From Bacteroidaceae bacterium (GTDB lineage Bacteria; Bacteroidota; Bacteroidia; Bacteroidales; Barnesiellaceae_A), in the NCBI GenBank assembly GCA_017532725.1, contig JAFXIZ010000062.1, positions 1 through 58,493 of the forward strand: DNA of 58,493 bases, in the 5' to 3' direction. The notes under the pieces were generated by a model. That model saw nothing but the letters and a program-made list of their open reading frames with translations. It did not search any database and was not told where the DNA came from. The translations under genes were made by a program, and so were the position numbers. Shown here piece after piece: positions 50,605 to 58,493 of this stretch (position 1 is the stretch's first letter; each line of letters starts with the position of its first letter).

Positions 50605-52146
50605 ATGCATAAAAATCTTTGTAAAATACTTCTGCTTGCGACTGTGGCGAGTGTTATGGTGGCTTGTCAACCAACCGACAACGATGGAGAATTTGCTGCC
50701 TATTACACCAATGTCCCTTTTGATACCAAGCCTGTAGAGCGTCCCATAATCCCCGATTACAGTGTTTCTATTGCCGATTTTGGAGCTGTTGGCGATGGTA
50801 TTACCGACAATACCGAGGCTATCAATCGTGCTATCGATGCTGTGGCGCATAGGGGTGGAGGTCGTGTTGTGATACCTGCCGGAGTGTGGTTTACAGGTGC
50901 TATAGAGTTGAAGAGTAATATCGAACTGCACGCCGAGCGTAATGCGCTTGTTATCTTCAACGACGACCCCGAGGTGTATCCTATCATCGAAACTTCATTC
51001 GAGGGCCTTGATACCCGTCGTTGCACATCGCCGATATGGGCGTTGAATGCCGAGAATATAGCACTTACCGGTATGGATGTGTATGATGGCGCCGGCGACA
51101 GTTGGCGTTTTGTGCGTCGAGCCAAGGTTACCGACAGCCAATGGAAAACCCTCCTCGCCAAGCCCGATAGTTATGTCGATGGCGATAGGTGGTATCCCAG
51201 CCGTCAGTCGTACGAAGGTCATCGCATTTGCGACTCATTCAACAATCCTCAAGGACTTACCACCGATGCCGAGTGGGAGGCCATACGCCATTGGTTGCGC
51301 CCTGTGATGGTGAGCCTGCGCGAGTGCAAGAATGTATTGATAGAGGATATTACTTTGCGCAACTCTCCGGCGTGGATGTTACATCCCTTAATGTGTGAAA
51401 ATATTATTATAAAAGGTGTAAAGATATTCAATCCTTGGTATTCGCAGAATGGTGACGCGCTCGACCTTGAGTCGTGCCATAGGGCACTTATTGTCGATTG
51501 CCTCTTTGATGCCGGCGATGATGGTATATGCCTCAAGTCGGGCAAGGATGCCGACGGACGTCGCAGAGCGCGTCCTTGCAGCCACGTTGTAGTGCGCAAC
51601 AATCAGGTATTGCACGGTCACGGAGGCTTTGTGGTAGGTAGCGAGATGTCGGGTGGTGTCGATCACATATATGTCGAGAATTGTACCTTTACCGGTACCG
51701 ATGTAGGTTTGCGCTTCAAGAGTACGCGTGGTCGTGGTGGCGTGGTAGAGCATATATACATTGAGAATATTAATATGTGCGATATACCTACCGATGCCCT
51801 TACGTTTAACCTCTATTACAGTGGCAAATCGGTAACCGAGGATAGTGGTGGCACATCGGAAGTGGAGGCGCAACCTGTAACCGAGGAGACTCCGGCATTC
51901 CGTAATATCCATATCAAGAATATTAAGTGTCGTAATGCCGGTCGTGCATTCTATTTCCACGGTCTGCCTGAAATGCCGGTGCAAAATGTGTCGATTGAGG
52001 ATGTCGATATTGTGTGTGCCGAAGGAGGGTATTTTGCCTATGCCGATAGTGTATCGCTGCGCCGACTTAATGTCGTAGCCTCATCGCAACCACTCTATCA
52101 GTTTAGCCACTGCAACGCTGTGGATACTGTTTATATTAATAAGTAA
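50605..52146 (+). CDS. Glycoside hydrolase family 28 (polygalacturonase-like), lipoprotein
   Basis: The protein has 513 residues. MHKNLCKILLLATVASVMVAC gives a lipoprotein with C21. It is a right-handed beta-helix GH28 enzyme with all signature sites: NGDALD (N282, D284), DAGDDGI (D305, D306), GHGG (H339) and RFK (R370, K372); the Asp residues act as acid and base in inverting hydrolysis. The front SIADFGAVGDGITDNTEAIN is typical. It releases galacturonate from pectin backbones, probably at the outer surface or in the periplasm. It begins an operon with uxaB, uxaA and uxaC, which burn galacturonate. I see no clear consensus promoter (TATGGTTG at 50543-50550 is one base off). Confidence 0.95.
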   Translation: MHKNLCKILLLATVASVMVACQPTDNDGEFAAYYTNVPFDTKPVERPIIPDYSVSIADFGAVGDGITDNTEAINRAIDAVAHRGGGRVVIPAGVWFTGAIELKSNIELHAERNALVIFNDDPEVYPIIETSFEGLDTRRCTSPIWALNAENIALTGMDVYDGAGDSWRFVRRAKVTDSQWKTLLAKPDSYVDGDRWYPSRQSYEGHRICDSFNNPQGLTTDAEWEAIRHWLRPVMVSLRECKNVLIEDITLRNSPAWMLHPLMCENIIIKGVKIFNPWYSQNGDALDLESCHRALIVDCLFDAGDDGICLKSGKDADGRRRARPCSHVVVRNNQVLHGHGGFVVGSEMSGGVDHIYVENCTFTGTDVGLRFKSTRGRGGVVEHIYIENINMCDIPTDALTFNLYYSGKSVTEDSGGTSEVEAQPVTEETPAFRNIHIKNIKCRNAGRAFYFHGLPEMPVQNVSIEDVDIVCAEGGYFAYADSVSLRRLNVVASSQPLYQFSHCNAVDTVYINK

Positions 52147-52169
52147 TTAAAAAATAAAAATATAGAATT

Positions 52170-53612
52170 ATGAAACCTCTAAACAAACAGACAGCAGCCA
52201 AGGCTGTGCGCCCCGAGCGAATTATTCAATTTGGTGAAGGAAACTTCTTGCGTGCTTTTGTCGATTGGATTATCTTCAATATGAACGAAAAGGCCGACTT
52301 CAACAGTAGTGTAGTTGTGGTGCAACCCATTGAACGTGGTATGATAGATATGCTCAATGGACAAGATTGCCTATATCACGTCAATCTGCAAGGTCTTGAT
52401 AAAGGCGAAGTGGTGAATGACCTTACCAAGATAGATGTAATAAGTAGAGCCTTGAATCCATATACCGACAATGAGGCATTCCTTGCTCTTGCCGACCAAC
52501 CCGAGATGCGATTTGTTATATCTAACACTACCGAGGCCGGTATTGCATTTGATTCCTCTTGCCGTCTTGAAGATGCGCCTGCGTCATCATATCCCGGCAA
52601 ACTCACCCAATTGCTGTATCGCCGTTTCAAAACATTTGGTGGTGATATGTCGAAGGGTCTTATCATCTTCCCCTGCGAACTTATATTCTTGAATGGTCAC
52701 AAACTCAAAGAGACCATCTATCAATATATTGAACTGTGGAACTTGGGCGAAGAGTTTAAGACTTGGTTTGAAAAGGCTTGTGGTGTTTATGCTACACTTG
52801 TCGATCGTATTGTACCGGGTTTCCCTCGCAAAGATATAGATGCCATCAAGGAGAAGTTGCAATATGATGACAATCTTGTAGTACAAGCCGAGATTTTCCA
52901 CTTGTGGGTGATAGAAGCACCCCAAGAGGTGGCTAAAGAGTTCCCTGCCGATCGTGCCGGATTGAATGTCCTCTTTGTGCCTTCCGAAGAGCCTTACCAC
53001 GAGCGCAAGGTGACGTTGCTCAATGGCCCTCACACCGTATTGTCACCTGTGGCATATCTGTCGGGCTTGAACATCGTGCGTGAGGCTTGTCAACACCCTG
53101 TAGTGGGTCGTTACATCAACCGTGTGATGTTTGAGGAGTTGCTCGAAACGCTTAATCTTCCCAAAGAGGAGTTGGTACAATTTGGCAAAGATGTGTTGGA
53201 GCGTTTCAATAACCCCTTTGTCGATCATCAAGTAACCTCTATTATGCTCAACTCTTTCCCCAAATATCAAACACGCGACCTGCCGGGACTGAAAGTATAT
53301 CTTGAGCGTAAGGGCGAGTTGCCCAAAGGTTTGGTATTGGGTCTTGCTGCTATTATTACCTATTATAAAGGTGGAGTACGCGAGGATGGTGCCGAGATAG
53401 TACCCAACGATGCACAAGAGATAATGGATATGCTTCGCGACTTGTGGGCAACCGGCTCTACTCGTAAGGTTGCCGAGGGCGTTTTGGCAGCCGAGTACAT
53501 TTGGGGCGAAAATCTTAATAATATACCCGGACTTACCGATGCCGTAGAGGGTTATCTCAACGACATACAGGCCAAAGGTATGTTGGAAACAGTAAAATCG
53601 ATACTTGACTAA
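52170..53612 (+). CDS. uxaB: Tagaturonate reductase (altronate oxidoreductase)
   Basis: This 480-residue NAD-dependent enzyme of the mannitol dehydrogenase family reduces tagaturonate to altronate. The front RPERIIQFGEGNFLRAFVDW is the dinucleotide-binding start typical of UxaB. Further blocks are FVISNTTEAGIAFD and LIIFPCELIFLNGHKLKETI, and the active-site segment VTLLNGPHTVLSPVAYLSGL with the catalytic Lys region (YHERKVTLLNG). The length fits the family. The gap after GH28 is 23 bp and the gap to uxaA is 17 bp. Cytoplasmic, second step of galacturonate catabolism. Confidence 0.95.
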   Translation: MKPLNKQTAAKAVRPERIIQFGEGNFLRAFVDWIIFNMNEKADFNSSVVVVQPIERGMIDMLNGQDCLYHVNLQGLDKGEVVNDLTKIDVISRALNPYTDNEAFLALADQPEMRFVISNTTEAGIAFDSSCRLEDAPASSYPGKLTQLLYRRFKTFGGDMSKGLIIFPCELIFLNGHKLKETIYQYIELWNLGEEFKTWFEKACGVYATLVDRIVPGFPRKDIDAIKEKLQYDDNLVVQAEIFHLWVIEAPQEVAKEFPADRAGLNVLFVPSEEPYHERKVTLLNGPHTVLSPVAYLSGLNIVREACQHPVVGRYINRVMFEELLETLNLPKEELVQFGKDVLERFNNPFVDHQVTSIMLNSFPKYQTRDLPGLKVYLERKGELPKGLVLGLAAIITYYKGGVREDGAEIVPNDAQEIMDMLRDLWATGSTRKVAEGVLAAEYIWGENLNNIPGLTDAVEGYLNDIQAKGMLETVKSILD

Positions 53613-53629
53613 TAACCCTGTTGTCATAT

Positions 53630-55116
53630 ATGAGTGCATATATCAAGATAAATCCTGCCGATAATGTTGTGGTGGCTATCGACCCTATGAGAAAGGGCGA
53701 TACCATCGAGGTTGGTGGGCGTAATGTGACTGTGTTGCAGGATGTTCCTGCCGGTCATAAAATAGCCCTGCAACCCTTTGCAGCCGGCGAGTATGTCATC
53801 AAGTATGGCTCGCCTATAGGTCACGCTCGTATGGATATAGCCGAAGGCGATTGGGTAAACGAAAAGAATATCAAAACCAATCTTGAGGGCTTGCTCGACT
53901 ATACCTACAATCCCATCGATACCACCCTCGATATACCGGCATCCGACCTTACATTCGAGGGCTACCGTCGCAGTAATGGCGATGTGGGTATCCGTAACGA
54001 GATATGGATTATTCCTACTGTGGGTTGTGTCAATGGTGTGGTTAATCAACTTGCCGACGCACTTCGTGCCGAGACGGCTTGTAAGGGGGTAGATGCCATT
54101 GTTGCTTTCCCTCACAACTATGGTTGCTCACAATTGGGTGACGACCACGAGAATACACGCAAAGTGTTGCGCGATATGTGTCTGCACCCCAATGCCGGTG
54201 CTGTGCTTGTGGTGGGTCTTGGTTGTGAGAATAATCAGCCCGATGCCTTCCGTGAGATCTTGGGCGATTACAATACCGAGCGCATCCGTTTTATGGTGAC
54301 ACAGAAGGTGAACGATGAGTTTGAGGAGGGTATGACCATTCTGCGCGAGTTGTATGCAATTGCCTCGCAAGACCGTCGTACCACTGTGCCGTTGAGCGAG
54401 TTGCGCGTGGGATTGAAGTGCGGTGGCTCGGATGGTTTCTCGGGTATTACAGCCAACCCTTTGTTGGGTGTATTTTCCGACTTCCTGATAGCACAAGGAG
54501 GAACATCGGTACTTACCGAAGTGCCCGAAATGTTTGGTGCCGAAACCATCTTGATGAATCGCTGCGATACAAAGGATTTGTTCGACAAAACAGTGCATCT
54601 TATCAACGATTTCAAGGCCTATTTCATTGCCAACAACCAACCCATATACGAAAACCCCTCGCCGGGCAACAAGGCCGGAGGTATATCGACACTCGAAGAG
54701 AAGTCGTTGGGTTGCACACAGAAGTGTGGTAAATCGGGTGTTAAAGATGTGCTGATGTATGGCGACCGTATCAATACTCGAGGTCTGAATCTGCTCAGCG
54801 CACCCGGTAACGACCTCGTGGCATCTACGGCACTTGCTTCGGCCGGCTGTCACGTTGTGCTGTTTACTACAGGTCGAGGCACACCATTTGGTACCTATGT
54901 GCCTACCGTTAAGGTCTCTACCAACAGCAATCTCTATAACAACAAGCCCGGTTGGATCGACACAATGCCGGTACGCTGGTCGAAGGCGAAAGTATGGAGG
55001 CGTTGAGCCGTAGATTTATCGATTATATTATCGCTGTGGCAAGTGGGCAAGAAACCAACAACGAACGCAAAGGCTATCGCGAAATAGCCATTTTTAAGAC
55101 AGGAGTTACATTGTAA
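53630..55116 (+). pseudogene. uxaA: Altronate dehydratase with a 1-base deletion near the 3' end
   Basis: The start is the ATG at 53630. The frame runs to a stop at 55006 and gives 458 residues, ending in an unnatural tail (TMPVRWSKAKVWRR) after NKPGWID. In the next frame the sequence from ~54962 to 55116 reads NNAGTLVEGESMEALSRRF and ends in ERKGYREIAIFKTGVTL, which is the normal UxaA C-terminus. One base (an A in GACACAATG) appears to be missing. The rest is intact: an N-terminal SAF-like domain, FEGYRRSNGDVGIRNEIWII, GCENNQPDAFREILG, LRVGLKCGGSDGFSG and EKSLGCTQKCGKSG (Fe-S/catalytic region). The enzyme dehydrates altronate to 2-keto-3-deoxygluconate. A truncated protein may still be partly active; a base-call error is equally possible. 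Confidence 0.85.
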
Positions 55117-55137
55117 AATCTTTAATATCTGAAAAAT

Positions 55138-56544
55138 ATGAAACCCTTTATGGACGAAAACTTCTTGCTGCAAACCGAGACTGCACAGAAGTTATATCAC
55201 GAACACGCCAAGAAAATGCCCATTATCGACTATCACTGTCACCTCGTACCTAAAATGGTAGCCGATGATTATCGTTTCCGTTCTATTACCGAGATATGGC
55301 TTGGAGGCGACCACTACAAGTGGCGTGCTATGCGCTCGAATGGTGTCGATGAGCGTTTCTGCACCGGTAGCGACACTACCGATTGGGAAAAGTTTGAAAA
55401 ATGGGCCGAGACTGTGCCTTACACAATGCGCAATCCCTTGTATCATTGGACTCACTTGGAGTTGAAGACAGCCTTTGGTATCGACAAGATATTGAAACCC
55501 TCTACTGCTCGCGAAATATTTGACGAGTGTAACGAAAAGTTGGCTCAACCCGAATATACTGCTCGTGGATTTATGCGTCGTTATGGCGTTGAGTGTGTTT
55601 GTACTACCGACGATCCTATCGATACCCTTGAGCATCACAAGGCTACTCGCGACAGTGGCTTTGAGATAAAGATGTTGCCTACTTGGCGTCCCGACAAGGC
55701 TATGGCTGTTGAGGTTCCTGCCGAATTTCGTGCTTATGTCGAGAAGTTGTCGGAGGTGAGCGATGTCACTATCAATACATTCGACGATATGATCGATGCT
55801 CTGCGTCGCCGTCACAAATTCTTTGAGGAGATGGGCTGTCGCTTGAGCGACCACGGTATTGAGGAGTTCTATGCCGAGGATTATACCGATGCCGAGATAC
55901 GCCGTATCTTCGACAAAGTGTATGGTGGCAAGGAGTTGTCACAAGAGGAGATACTCAAGTTCAAGTCGGCTATGCTTGTAGAGTTTGGCGAGATGGATTG
56001 GGAAACAGGTTGGACTCAACAATTCCACTACGGTGCTATCCGTAACAATAACACCTTGATGTTTAAGAAACTTGGCCCCGATACAGGTTTCGACTCTATC
56101 GGCGAGTTTACCACTGCCAAGGCTATGGCCAAATATCTCGACCGTCTTAACACATCGGGCAAACTCACCAAAACTATTCTCTACAACCTTAATCCCTGTG
56201 CCAATGAGGTGATAGCCACTATGTTGGGTAACTTCCAAGACGGTAGCATCCCCGGCAAGATACAATTTGGCTCGGGCTGGTGGTTCCTCGATCAGAAAGA
56301 TGGTATGGAGAAACAGATGAACGCCCTCTCATTGCTCGGCTTGCTCAGCCGTTTTGTGGGTATGCTCACCGACTCGCGCAGTTTCTTGTCATATCCTCGT
56401 CACGAATATTTCCGTCGTACGTTGTGCAACCTGCTCGGTCGTGATATCGAGAATGGCGAAATACCGGCTTCGGAACTCGATTTCGTAGGAAAAATGGTTG
56501 AGGATATATGCTATAACAATGCCAAGAACTTCTTTAAATTTTAA
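55138..56544 (+). CDS. uxaC: Uronate (glucuronate/galacturonate) isomerase
   Basis: The 468-residue TIM-barrel enzyme of the amidohydrolase-like UxaC family converts galacturonate to tagaturonate (and glucuronate to fructuronate). The first metal motif is MPIIDYHCHLVPK. Family blocks are ITEIWLGGDHYKWRAMRSNG, VECVCTTDDPIDTLEHH, TGWTQQFHYGAIRNNN, LDRLNTSGKLTKTILYNLNP, and FGSGWWFLDQKDGMEKQMNA followed by RFVGMLTDSRSFLSYPRHEY. The length is normal. It lies 21 bp after uxaA, is the last gene of the operon and is followed by a terminator. Confidence 0.97.
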   Translation: MKPFMDENFLLQTETAQKLYHEHAKKMPIIDYHCHLVPKMVADDYRFRSITEIWLGGDHYKWRAMRSNGVDERFCTGSDTTDWEKFEKWAETVPYTMRNPLYHWTHLELKTAFGIDKILKPSTAREIFDECNEKLAQPEYTARGFMRRYGVECVCTTDDPIDTLEHHKATRDSGFEIKMLPTWRPDKAMAVEVPAEFRAYVEKLSEVSDVTINTFDDMIDALRRRHKFFEEMGCRLSDHGIEEFYAEDYTDAEIRRIFDKVYGGKELSQEEILKFKSAMLVEFGEMDWETGWTQQFHYGAIRNNNTLMFKKLGPDTGFDSIGEFTTAKAMAKYLDRLNTSGKLTKTILYNLNPCANEVIATMLGNFQDGSIPGKIQFGSGWWFLDQKDGMEKQMNALSLLGLLSRFVGMLTDSRSFLSYPRHEYFRRTLCNLLGRDIENGEIPASELDFVGKMVEDICYNNAKNFFKF

Positions 56545-56577
56545 TATCTAAAGAAAGTATATAGATAAATGTATATG

Positions 56578-56617
56578 TAGGGATTATCGTTAAGCGAGCG
56601 ATAATCCCTACACTTTT
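56578..56617 (+). terminator. Terminator of the GH28-uxa operon
   Basis: TAGGGATTATCG (56578-56589) pairs perfectly with CGATAATCCCTA (56599-56610), followed shortly by six T. Confidence 0.9.
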
Positions 56618-56653
56618 TTGCGATGACTCTTGTGGTAGGGTGATATTGTGCGC

Positions 56654-56683
56654 TTGCATATTGAGAATTTATCACTACTTTTG
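56654..56683 (+). promoter_or_regulatory. Promoter directly before the 56.7-kb lipoprotein gene
   Basis: TTG (56654-56656), a 19-bp spacer and TACTTTTG (56676-56683). The -7 box ends four bases before the ATG at 56688, so the mRNA would have almost no leader. Confidence 0.65.
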
Positions 56684-56687
56684 TGTG

Positions 56688-57620
56688 ATGAAATTTCAGT
56701 CGTTTACATATAGTTTGTTCCTGTCGGTACTCTTGTTGTGTTCGTGTTACACAGCAACCGAGTCGGTGCCTACTATCAAAGATAGGGATGTTCCGGAGCA
56801 TAAGCCTACAGCCGAGGAACTTGTTATGGAGAATAACTTTGCGCAGCAAGGATGTCACTTGTGGAGCAACGGCAAGGCCTTTATATCGGTTGAAGATTAC
56901 TTGTCGCCTATGTTGCGTCCCGAGGAGAATACCCCCTTTGTAGAGAGTGGACTGAAGGGTAAAACCTTCTATTACCGAGGCTATAGAGTGGAAAATACCT
57001 ATGGCGATAAGGAGTTGGTCTATTTGCTCTATGAGTGCGATGGTAATACCTATTCTTATTATACAGGTAAGTCGCTGCAGGAGATAACCGATATGAATTA
57101 TCAACCACTCTTGCCTTCGCTTGTCGATGTCGATGATGTGGCGTTGGCGCGTTCGCTGTTTGTGGGTAAACAACTCTATATACTTACCAATCAGTGGTAT
57201 GATGGGCAAGATGAGTTGATGTCGGGACGGCATTATGTGCCTGTAACGGTTGCTGCTGTTGAGCCCGGCAATAGCGTGTTGCCATTGGCTATACATTTTG
57301 TTGACGATCGTAACGTATCGGCTCACGTCTATATATCGACCAAGAGTTCGCTGCGGACACAGATGCTGTCGTTCGATCGCTTGTTTTCATATACCAATCC
57401 TCGCGATGCCTATCCCGAGGTTACAGACAATGTGTGGCAAGCCATTACCGAGGGCCGATTGCTGAAGGGTATGACCAAGATGGAGTGCCGATTGGCAATA
57501 GGGCTGCCCACCGAAACCAAGAAGATAGCCACCTATAGTGGGCTGAAGGAGCATTGGCTGTATAATACAGGTACTTACTTGTTCTTTGCCGATGGAATAT
57601 TGGAGGAGTTCCGACAATAA
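56688..57620 (+). CDS. Lipoprotein with C-terminal SmpA/BamE-like segment
   Basis: The protein has 310 residues from the ATG at 56688, with a lipoprotein signal MKFQSFTYSLFLSVLLLCSC (C20). The longer start at 56640 would place the promoter inside the gene, so I rejected it. The body (residues ~45-255) is all-beta-looking and unrecognised. The last ~50 residues (LLKGMTKMECRLAIGLPTET, EHWLYNTGTYLFFADGIL) follow the SmpA/OmlA/BamE pattern G.(T/S)..E.R..LG.P...W.Y. An envelope-assembly role is possible but not shown. murB starts 42 bp later, probably in the same transcript. Confidence 0.75.
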   Translation: MKFQSFTYSLFLSVLLLCSCYTATESVPTIKDRDVPEHKPTAEELVMENNFAQQGCHLWSNGKAFISVEDYLSPMLRPEENTPFVESGLKGKTFYYRGYRVENTYGDKELVYLLYECDGNTYSYYTGKSLQEITDMNYQPLLPSLVDVDDVALARSLFVGKQLYILTNQWYDGQDELMSGRHYVPVTVAAVEPGNSVLPLAIHFVDDRNVSAHVYISTKSSLRTQMLSFDRLFSYTNPRDAYPEVTDNVWQAITEGRLLKGMTKMECRLAIGLPTETKKIATYSGLKEHWLYNTGTYLFFADGILEEFRQ

Positions 57621-57662
57621 AATAGTTCTGTTACAATTAATATTATAGTATAATCATAGCGT

Positions 57663-58493
57663 ATGTTACTGCAAGAAAATATAGATATAACCCACCGACA
57701 CACGTTCGGTATTCCCACACAGGCGCGTGCGTGGGGCGAATATGAATCGGTCGAAGAGTTGTGCCAACTATTGCGTACGGCACGCGATATGGACTTGGAG
57801 TATATGCCCATAGGGCAGGGTAGTAACTTGTTGTTTGTGCGTGATTATGAAGGAATGTTGTTGCACTCCTCGATAAAGACGCTGCAAGTTCTCTCGCCCG
57901 ACGATAATACTGTCTTGGTACAAGCCGGCAGTGGTTGGGTATGGGACGACTTTGTGGCGTATTGCGTCGATAAAGGGTGGGGTGGATTGGAAAATCTCTC
58001 CTATATACCCGGAACGGTGGGCGCAAGCGCAGTGCAGAATGTAGGTGCGTATGGCGTGGAGGCTTGCGACTTGATAGCAAGCGTATCGGTACTCGATACC
58101 GAAACATTGCACGAGCATACGTTATCGGCATCGGAGTGCGCTTATGGTTATCGTACCAGCCGATTCAAGACCGAGTGGTGTGGCAAGTATGTTGTAACTG
58201 CTGTGACCTATAGATTGTCCCAAACACCGACCTTTATACTCGACTATGGCAACCTGCGCGCAGTGGTGGGCGATAATCCTACATTGCAACGGGTGCGCGA
58301 TGCTGTTATTGAGATACGTCGCAGTAAGTTGCCCGAGCCTGCCGAGCAGGGTAGTGCCGGTAGTTTCTTTATCAATCCTGTAATCTCGCGCGAGCATTAT
58401 AATCGCTTGCTCGAACACTATCCCGATATGCCTTGTTATGAGGTGGATGCCGATAATGTGAAAGTCCCTGCCGGATGGCTTATCGACCGACAA
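57663..58493 (+). CDS. murB: UDP-N-acetylenolpyruvoylglucosamine reductase (3' end outside window)
   Basis: The frame is open from the ATG at 57663 to the window end (277 codons; the family has ~340). MurB is a cytoplasmic flavoenzyme that reduces enolpyruvyl-UDP-GlcNAc to UDP-N-acetylmuramate in peptidoglycan synthesis. Motifs: MPIGQGSNLLF (FAD site), GGLENLSYIPGTVGASAVQN and VGAYG, CAYGYRTSRFK (type 1 YR.S.FK), and EQGSAGSFFINPVI with the catalytic Ser that protonates the product. The E. coli-like type 1 layout is clear. It follows the lipoprotein gene by 42 bp and I see no separate promoter. Confidence 0.96.
   Translation, partial: MLLQENIDITHRHTFGIPTQARAWGEYESVEELCQLLRTARDMDLEYMPIGQGSNLLFVRDYEGMLLHSSIKTLQVLSPDDNTVLVQAGSGWVWDDFVAYCVDKGWGGLENLSYIPGTVGASAVQNVGAYGVEACDLIASVSVLDTETLHEHTLSASECAYGYRTSRFKTEWCGKYVVTAVTYRLSQTPTFILDYGNLRAVVGDNPTLQRVRDAVIEIRRSKLPEPAEQGSAGSFFINPVISREHYNRLLEHYPDMPCYEVDADNVKVPAGWLIDRQ

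Overview
The window looks like a chromosomal segment of a gut-type Bacteroidales bacterium. The signs are: promoters with the Bacteroidetes -33 TTTG / -7 TAnnTTTG pattern and almost no Shine-Dalgarno sequences; seven exported proteins ending in a beta-sandwich tail like the type IX secretion (Por) sorting domain; BspA-type leucine-rich repeats; a CE12-CE8 pectin esterase fusion; and two-subunit methylmalonyl-CoA mutase. I cannot name the species. No CRISPR array, phage, transposase or rRNA is visible.

Layout. 1-8 kb: three tandem secreted endonuclease I paralogues (the first cut by the window edge), then a rubredoxin too short for routine ORF calling. 8-15 kb: two large secreted multidomain proteins and a MORN-like protein. 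15-17 kb: proS, whose leader carries an 84-bp tandem repeat. 17-20 kb: a Big_2 adhesin translationally coupled to an SUMF1-like protein, behind a promoter with a G9 spacer tract. 20.5-24.3 kb (minus): a DUF3089 lipoprotein and a ruvX-def-ettA operon. 24.5-27.2 kb: a pRiA4b-like protein and an S9 peptidase. 27.4-31.1 kb: etfB-etfA-acyl-CoA dehydrogenase. 31-34.4 kb (minus): a palindrome-rich intergenic region, a membrane MauE-thioredoxin fusion, a small Cys-rich lipoprotein, mltG and tRNA-Ser(GCT). 35-41.7 kb: a seven-gene operon of exported proteins of unknown function. 41.9-46 kb (minus): methylmalonyl-CoA mutase, with an in-frame stop in the large subunit. 46-56.5 kb: pectin and galacturonate use (CE12-CE8, GH28, uxaB, uxaA with a frameshift, uxaC), with a BspA-like protein and a 1-kb gene-free region holding a long rod-shaped RNA candidate. 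56.6-58.5 kb: a lipoprotein and a murB cut by the window edge.

How it works together. The pectin genes form a path: CE12-CE8 removes acetyl and methyl groups, GH28 releases galacturonate, UxaC makes tagaturonate, UxaB makes altronate, and UxaA makes 2-keto-3-deoxygluconate. The electron-transfer flavoprotein, acyl-CoA dehydrogenase and mutase genes fit acyl-CoA and succinate-propionate metabolism. The best candidate for an undescribed system is the seven-gene exported operon at 34982-41662. Two of its proteins share a domain, and others look like the TolB-N/CsgG/LpoB class of periplasmic proteins. Other leads are the rod RNA (49965-50174), the repeated proS leader, the possible phase-variable promoter at 17 kb, and the Cys-rich lipoprotein next to a membrane thiol-redox protein.
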